From Diplolepis rosae (lineage: Eukaryota > Arthropoda > Insecta > Hymenoptera > Diplolepididae): a DNA stretch of 64,000 bases. The DNA lies in contig JAPYXD010000754.1 in assembly GCA_030998225.1 (NCBI GenBank), positions 1,116,001-1,180,000 of the forward strand, read 5' to 3'. The translations under genes were made by a program, and so were the position numbers. Below are positions 59,305-64,000 of this stretch, piece after piece; position 1 is the stretch's first letter; each line of letters opens with the position of its first letter. The notes under the pieces were generated by a model. The model ran no database searches. It was not told the DNA's origin and worked only from the letters and a program-made list of their open reading frames with translations.

Positions 59305-60203
59305 CACTGAGAAAAATATATCTTAGTTTCTTCTTTTTTTAGGCGAAATTCACCTATAATTTATGGTATTTAAACCCCAGAAAATCCTTATAAAACATTT
59401 TCCTATTTTTTATCGGACTTTACGTACCACCGGAAATTGTGCTATACAATAGGGAGCTTCTTCGGAAAAAACATCATACAATTTCCTACTCGAATGTCTA
59501 ATTAAGACTTTTTAAAAACAGTAAAATATTTTTTACCGTTTTTTATCGGACTTTTTTCCGTGATTGGAATACTAAAAAGTTCATATAAACATGTCGGAAT
59601 TTTTCCTGTTTTTTATCGGACTTTTTCCTTTTTCTTATCGGAATTTTTTCGACGCAAAAAAATGCAAAAATTTCTCTTCCCTTTTATCGATTCCTTTTTT
59701 CCTTTTTCCCCCTTCTTTTTTCACGTATCTACCTTCATTTTTCTACTTATCATTGACAACCTGTGTAAAAGGAGAAATTATTTAGACTTTTATTACCATG
59801 CACAATTATGAAACAATGTTAGTAATTATACTAGGCAATTTAAACATTTATGTAGTAAAGTTGAAGAAATCTGAAAATAATTCTGCTTCCAAGCTGGGTT
59901 CGAACTCGCGCACTCGTGGTCCGTAGACTGGAACGTAGACTGCTGACCATAGAAAGTCCCATAATTTATCGGACTTTTTTAGAATCAGTTACTGTAAATA
60001 TTTTCTTTAAGTAACGTATTATTTTCGTCAAAATTTGAATAACAACTTTCCTATAAAAAATACTTTCATTTTTTATCCTCTTATTTGACTTTTGCAATAG
60101 TATATGCATACTTCATTTCAACTAGCAAATTTTCTTATTTTCTACCCCCTGAGGTAGACTTCCTATAAAAAACAGGAAAAATTCAGATATATTTTTCTTA
60201 GTG
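59305..60203. mobile_element. innermost element: element T, short copy
   Basis: TA|CACTGAGAAAAATATATC and GATATATTTTTCTTAGTG|TA, 899 bp. It is the short form of 25644-27627 and has the same iterated TTTTTATCGGACTTT. The site in 18856-19572 (AAATACTAAAAATT) is the unoccupied equivalent and confirms a TA duplication. Confidence 0.9.
59889..59949 (-). repeat. tRNA-like Pol III promoter remnant in element T (short copy)
   Basis: On the minus strand TGGTCAGCAGTC (A-box-like) precedes GCGAGTTCGAACCCAGC (B-box-like) by about 35 nt. There is no tRNA fold, so this is a tRNA-derived or SINE-like fragment at best. Confidence 0.45.
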
Positions 60204-60589
60204 TAAAGATTCGAAAAATGATATGTAACTTTAGTATAGATTATAGTAAAGTTTGATACAATCCATAGTAAGTTATAATATAATTCATCTGAAGTTTGGT
60301 ATTTTTCTGCGGAGAATTCTCACTATGACACGTTTTTCCCAAATTTAAAACGTAGTTTAGCAAAAATTGTAAACTTTTGTTTCTCCGTGTACAGATTCCT
60401 ACACAGTTTTCCATATAGTTCCCATATAGTTTCCTACATAATTTTCTATATAGTTTCCTAGATGGAATTTTTATTAAGGCATCTCTGGTTGCATGACACA
60501 AGTTTATTGGTTGAATCAACAAAAAATTTGTTGAAGCATATAATAAAAAAAATTTTGGTTTAGATTAACCAAATATTTACCTGGGTCTA

Positions 60590-62852
60590 TAAAAAGGCAT
60601 ATTCCAACAATATATGTTTATTACATACCGTTAATTGCAAGACTAAAAATTATGTTCTTAGAGAAATCGGAATTCTACTCTCGAAGAAGAACTCTTAAAC
60701 TATAGTGTCGGAAGTCAATTACAGTAACTCTGTTCAGACTCTTTGTTGCTTTAGTAATTCTACCAAGGGTTGATTTACAAAAAATAAAATATCACTGAAG
60801 ATAAACCGAAAGGAGTAGTTAAAATTATACCTTAGGGTTTTTAATGGTGGAATAAATAATATAATTGCAATTGATTCCTCAGTTTATTTATGTTCATAGC
60901 TAAATAGTTATTCATCTTTATGAGTTTTCAAAAATAATGATGAATTAAAAAGTTCTTTGTTTTTACACCTCGATTTTCAGAAGATGCGTTCTGCCAATTA
61001 ATAAAGGACTTTAGATCAAACTAATAGATCAGGTGCACAAAAAAACAGATCTTTAGGGTCTTTTAGGTCATTTTATAAATCTCAAACTGGTTTGGAAATT
61101 TATTACCAGTTTCTTGGACACGCGATTTTCAAAATGACCGATATTCAAATTTTGAAATCAATACAAAGTGAATGAATTCCTTTAACTATGAATCGTATAT
61201 TGAAAAACCTTGGCTGTTTTCGTTTCAAAATCAAATCAGCAGGATAACATCTATCTGGGCAGAAATATATCAAGGAAAGGATCTAATTACCAATTATTAT
61301 AAAGAAAATTAAAATTAGGAGTTAAACAACAAAATACTGTTTTTAGACCAAAAAATATTTGTTTGATCCAACCAAATCTTTTTTCTGGGTGTTTCATTCC
61401 GCAATGTATGAACTATAATATCTCGTACTCTAAAATTAGTGATGAAGCTGACACTGTATCGTTCTGCGCATTTGTGGGACATGACAGTTTGTCATTAGAT
61501 TGTTCGGACCTGTACTCGTAGGTCATTAGAGAAGCTTCTGTCTGATCGTTGGGAAATCTGGCTGTGGTGACCTGGGATTTGGATTATCCAGATAGGATCC
61601 GAATTTCCGTAACTTGTCCCATCTCGACTCGCGTGTCGTATTTCAAGTTAAGTTGTCACTCGACCTAGTAATCAGGTAGAATTGTCTACGTATATTCTAC
61701 ACAGAAGTAGAAAGGTAGTAAACGTCAAGGAGAAAAAATAATTGTCTACTTGTTAGTCAAGTAAACATTGGCTACCACCTACGAGAGGACGCCAAAACAG
61801 ATTTCAAGGATAGATCATGAATATTTTTAATTAAATATTGAGCTTCTATTCCCACGAAAAGGAAATTTAATTCATTTTTACTTCTGTTAAAAATAAGCCA
61901 GATAAAATATATAAAAATGAACATTTATACATCCAGGAAAAAAAGGTTAACTGATTAAGAAAATAAATTATTTAAAGAACTAATAAATTAGAATGAAAAT
62001 TATCTGGAGTATTCCTAATAATTTTGTAGTTGAAATTCCCTATTATGGACAAGAAAATTCATTTTTCAACATAACTGGAAATTCTTTCATTATTTAGGAA
62101 CAATTATCATTTTCGATGCGAATATTTCCAGAATATATGGAAAGTTTTCCTAATAAGTTAGAGGAAGTGAAGATTTACGAAAGACTTGTTACGGAATAAT
62201 TATTAAAAAGAATTTTTGTATACCATATTATTTGAGATTATTTTCCACCGGTATTTTCATACTCAAAGCATGTCATTTTATCTGAAACAGCTATTCTACA
62301 TTTAAGTAGTTAAAGTAAACTCAGTGAAGCATATACTCGTATCAGTAGTAAATGCAGTTTATATCCAGACATCAAGAAAAAGCGAAACGTATAAAGCAAC
62401 ACGTATTTTTATATTTTAGCTCATTTGTAGTCAAAAGCAAAGTGACCACACAAATATTAATATTTTTTTGAAATAACCTTTGCAATCTTCTACCTAATAA
62501 CATATAACAATAATAATTTTATATATCAGGGTGATTCTAGTATACAGAAATAGTTTTTTCTGACGTCGACAGGATTTAACTCGATTTTTTCATACTTTGT
62601 TCGGACATTGGAAATAATAATCAGAGCTCGAGAAAACTGATTCTGTATCTAAAACGCATTTTTCATCAAACTTTGTTTGATATTTACAATACCAAGTAAT
62701 CTTACAAAGTTTTTAAGCCACGAAAGCATTTATTAAATTAGCGCCAAAATCTCCGATTCTGTAAGTAATAAACCGAAAAAATGTATAAGATTTATAAGAT
62801 TGAAGTGCATTTTTGCTGATTAAACTTTAAGTTACAACTGAAAATATCATCA
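60590..62852. other. upstream non-coding region with a GC-richer island
   Basis: 61430-61700 is the least AT-rich non-repeat stretch upstream of the first coding exon and might hold a 5'UTR exon or regulatory DNA; I cannot identify a splice donor with confidence. 61930-62170 has TTTCCTAATAA-type words. No gene is seen. Confidence 0.35.
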
Positions 62853-62854
62853 CG

Positions 62855-63111
62855 CTCCCTAAATCCGAAACAGTAAAAACTCACTGATTCACAGTGAAAA
62901 ACCACTGTTTCGAATAAACACAGAAATAAGTGGAATTTCTGATTCCACCAGGGAAACTCACTGGTTAATCAGTGAAATATGCTGGTTAAAAGTGAAATCC
63001 GCTGGGGAACCAGTAAGTTTCCCTAGTGATATCAGTTAAATTTCACCGATTCTATGTAGAAGACTTATAACATTCGAAACAGTGGCTTTTCATAGTTTTG
63101 GATTTAGGGAG
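62855..63111. mobile_element. CTCCCTAAATCC-family (F) MITE, copy 3
   Basis: CTCCCTAAATCCGAAACAG to TTTTGGATTTAGGGAG, 257 bp, with CG rather than TA on both outer sides (62853-62854, 63112-63113). The interior is as in 44467-44737. Confidence 0.82.
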
Positions 63112-63112
63112 C

Positions 63113-63365
63113 GGAGGAAAAAAATTGTTGTATTTGCCAACCGGATTGTTGGCATAGAATTGACAAATTTTCTTTTGCTTTACCAACAAAATTTTAGTTT
63201 TTCTTACAAAAAGTTTTGTTAAGCAAAGAGCATTAACAAACTTTTTTGTTGGTTCAACAAATAAGTTGTTGGAAAAACTAAAAATTTGTTAGGACAGCAA
63301 AAAAATTTTGCCAGTTCTATATGTCAACAATCAGGTTGGCAAATACAACAATTTTTTCTTCTCCG
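63113..63365. mobile_element. CCAACAAA-iterated element G
   Basis: GGAGGAAAAAAATTGTTGTA with TTTGCCAACC is mirrored by GGTTGGCAAATACAAC with AATTTTTTCTTCTCC. The interior consists largely of CCAACAAA/TTTGTTGG words in both orientations. It lies between two F elements. Confidence 0.8.
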
Positions 63366-63472
63366 CTCCTTAAATCCGGAACTGTCAAAAACCACTGCTT
63401 CCAATGTTATAAGTCTTCCACATATAATCAGTGAAATTTATGTTTTATTTTCATAGTTTCGGATTTAGGAAG
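63366..63472. mobile_element. CTCCCTAAATCC-family (F) MITE, short copy 4
   Basis: CTCCTTAAATCCGGAACTGTC to TTTCGGATTTAGGAAG, 107 bp, with CG on both outer sides. It is an internally deleted form retaining GTTATAAGTCTTCCACAT. Confidence 0.78.
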
Positions 63473-63690
63473 CGGAAAAAAAAATTGTTGTATTAGCCAA
63501 CCGGATTGTTGATATAGAACTGATAAAATATTTTTGCAGTCCCAACAAATGTATAGTTTTTCCAACAAACTTATTTGTTGAACCAACAAAAGTGTTTGTT
63601 AATGCTTTTTGCTTAACAAAACTGTTTGTAAGGAGAACTAAAATGTTGTTGGGGCAGCAAAAAAAAATTTGTTAGTTCTATATTTCTGTT
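63473..63690. mobile_element. element G, inverted truncated copy
   Basis: It starts CGGAAAAAAAAATTGTTGTA. From GATATAGAACTG onward it follows the reverse complement of 63113-63365 closely (TTGTTGAACCAACAAA, GCTTAACAAAACT), then stops after GTTAGTTCTATATT. Confidence 0.75.
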
Positions 63691-64000
63691 TTATTCTATA
63701 TTTCTATATGAAATGTATCTAAATATCATTTTTGCAAACCTGAAAGAATATGTGTTATAATGAATAATTTTCCAACGTAACAATTTTCCAAAAACACTTC
63801 ACTAATGAATGAATAAAAGTTCGATGAAAAATATATTTCACATGCAAAACACGGTTTTGAGTAACTTTTAAATATTAAGCAAAAAAAAAACAAAAAATAG
63901 AGAAAATTTTCCTCATTAAAATAAAAAAATCAGCCTTCAGAAACATTGACTAAAAATATACTTTCCATTCATAGGATTACTTATTTTTGAGAAATTCTTG
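63691..64000. other. AT-rich sequence without recognised feature
   Basis: Nothing is recognisable here. Confidence 0.5.

Larger units (their letters stand above)
59168..60389. mobile_element. third shell of the nest: CACGGAGAAAC-type MITE, interrupted copy
   Basis: TA|CACGGAGAAACTTTGTATAG at the left and GTTTCTCCGTG|TA at the right. It is homologous to 18856-19572 on both flanks of the inner insertion. Confidence 0.85.
58992..60471. mobile_element. second shell of the nest (GGAAACTATA-type)
   Basis: TA|AAAATTCTATGTGGGAAACT at the left mirrors TTTCCTAGATGGAATTTT|TA (60472-60473). GGAAACTATA/TATAGTTTCC words recur on both sides of the inner element. A (TA)n tract lies at 59047-59066. Confidence 0.7.
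58850..60587. mobile_element. outermost shell of a four-level nest (AACCAAA-type)
   Basis: TA|CACTCGAAAAAAAGTACTTG, then ATCTAACCAAACC, at the left pairs with GGTTTAGATTAACC and ATATTTACCTGGGTC|TA at the right (60588-60589). TTTGGTT/AACCAAA words fill the non-nested parts. A similar unpaired end at 61370-61391 is an alternative right boundary. Confidence 0.55.

Noticed and set aside
59889..59949. A functional tRNA gene
   Set aside because: Box-like motifs are present, but the acceptor and T stems do not pair into a clover-leaf.
1..64000. CRISPR arrays, bacterial operons, rRNA, or endogenous viral sequence
   Set aside because: No regularly spaced identical repeats with unique spacers, no prokaryotic gene layout, no rRNA core and no viral polymerase, capsid or integrase similarity was recognised.

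Overview
This is a strongly AT-rich stretch of an insect nuclear genome, on the evidence of the gene and the transposon families. It lies inside one gene on the minus strand: a nicotinic acetylcholine receptor alpha subunit that most resembles insect alpha4. Two coding exons are visible. The first coding exon is at 57735-58007: a spliced 5'UTR tail, the ATG, a signal peptide and the start of the mature ligand-binding domain. The conserved 45-bp exon is at 5299-5343 and carries the loop D tryptophan. Both have canonical splice sites and join in phase 0. The intron between them is 52,391 bp. The next coding exon is not in the window and should lie beyond its left end. No other cellular gene can be supported.

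Almost everything else is intronic mobile DNA, mostly non-autonomous DNA transposons. Decayed transposases are present in two mariners (2256-3513 and 45512-46752) and in one DD41D-spaced Tc1/mariner-type element (24702-28277), which is split by a nested element. A BED zinc-finger relic lies at about 21411-21610. The rest fall into four groups: (a) TA-flanked MITE-like elements, several beginning CAC-GAGAAAA; (b) TTAA-flanked piggyBac-type elements, some long palindromes; (c) a hAT-type palindrome with an 8-bp target duplication at 1395-1778; (d) foldback-like palindromes, the largest 2.6 kb (38716-41353) with a tandem-repeat loop. A small family of 271-273 bp elements beginning CTCTCTAAAT recurs at 24078, 42576 and 51747, with a 48-bp minimal copy at 9683.

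Layout: 1-5298 is intron 2 (two palindromes, mariner 1, a TTAA element). 5299-5343 is the 45-bp exon. 5344-57734 is the giant intron 1. 57735-58007 is the first coding exon. 58008-64000 is upstream non-coding sequence with a four-level nest of elements (58850-60587) and an alternating F-G-F-G' composite (62855-63690).

The most unusual features are: both exons are tightly hemmed by elements (21 and 65 nt; 53 and 75 nt); at least ten otherwise dissimilar TA-flanked elements iterate a short word of their own through the interior in both orientations; and several intronic palindromes would fold into very long hairpins in the pre-mRNA. All calls were made by reading the sequence by eye; boundaries resting on matched TIR plus target-site dinucleotides are the firmest.
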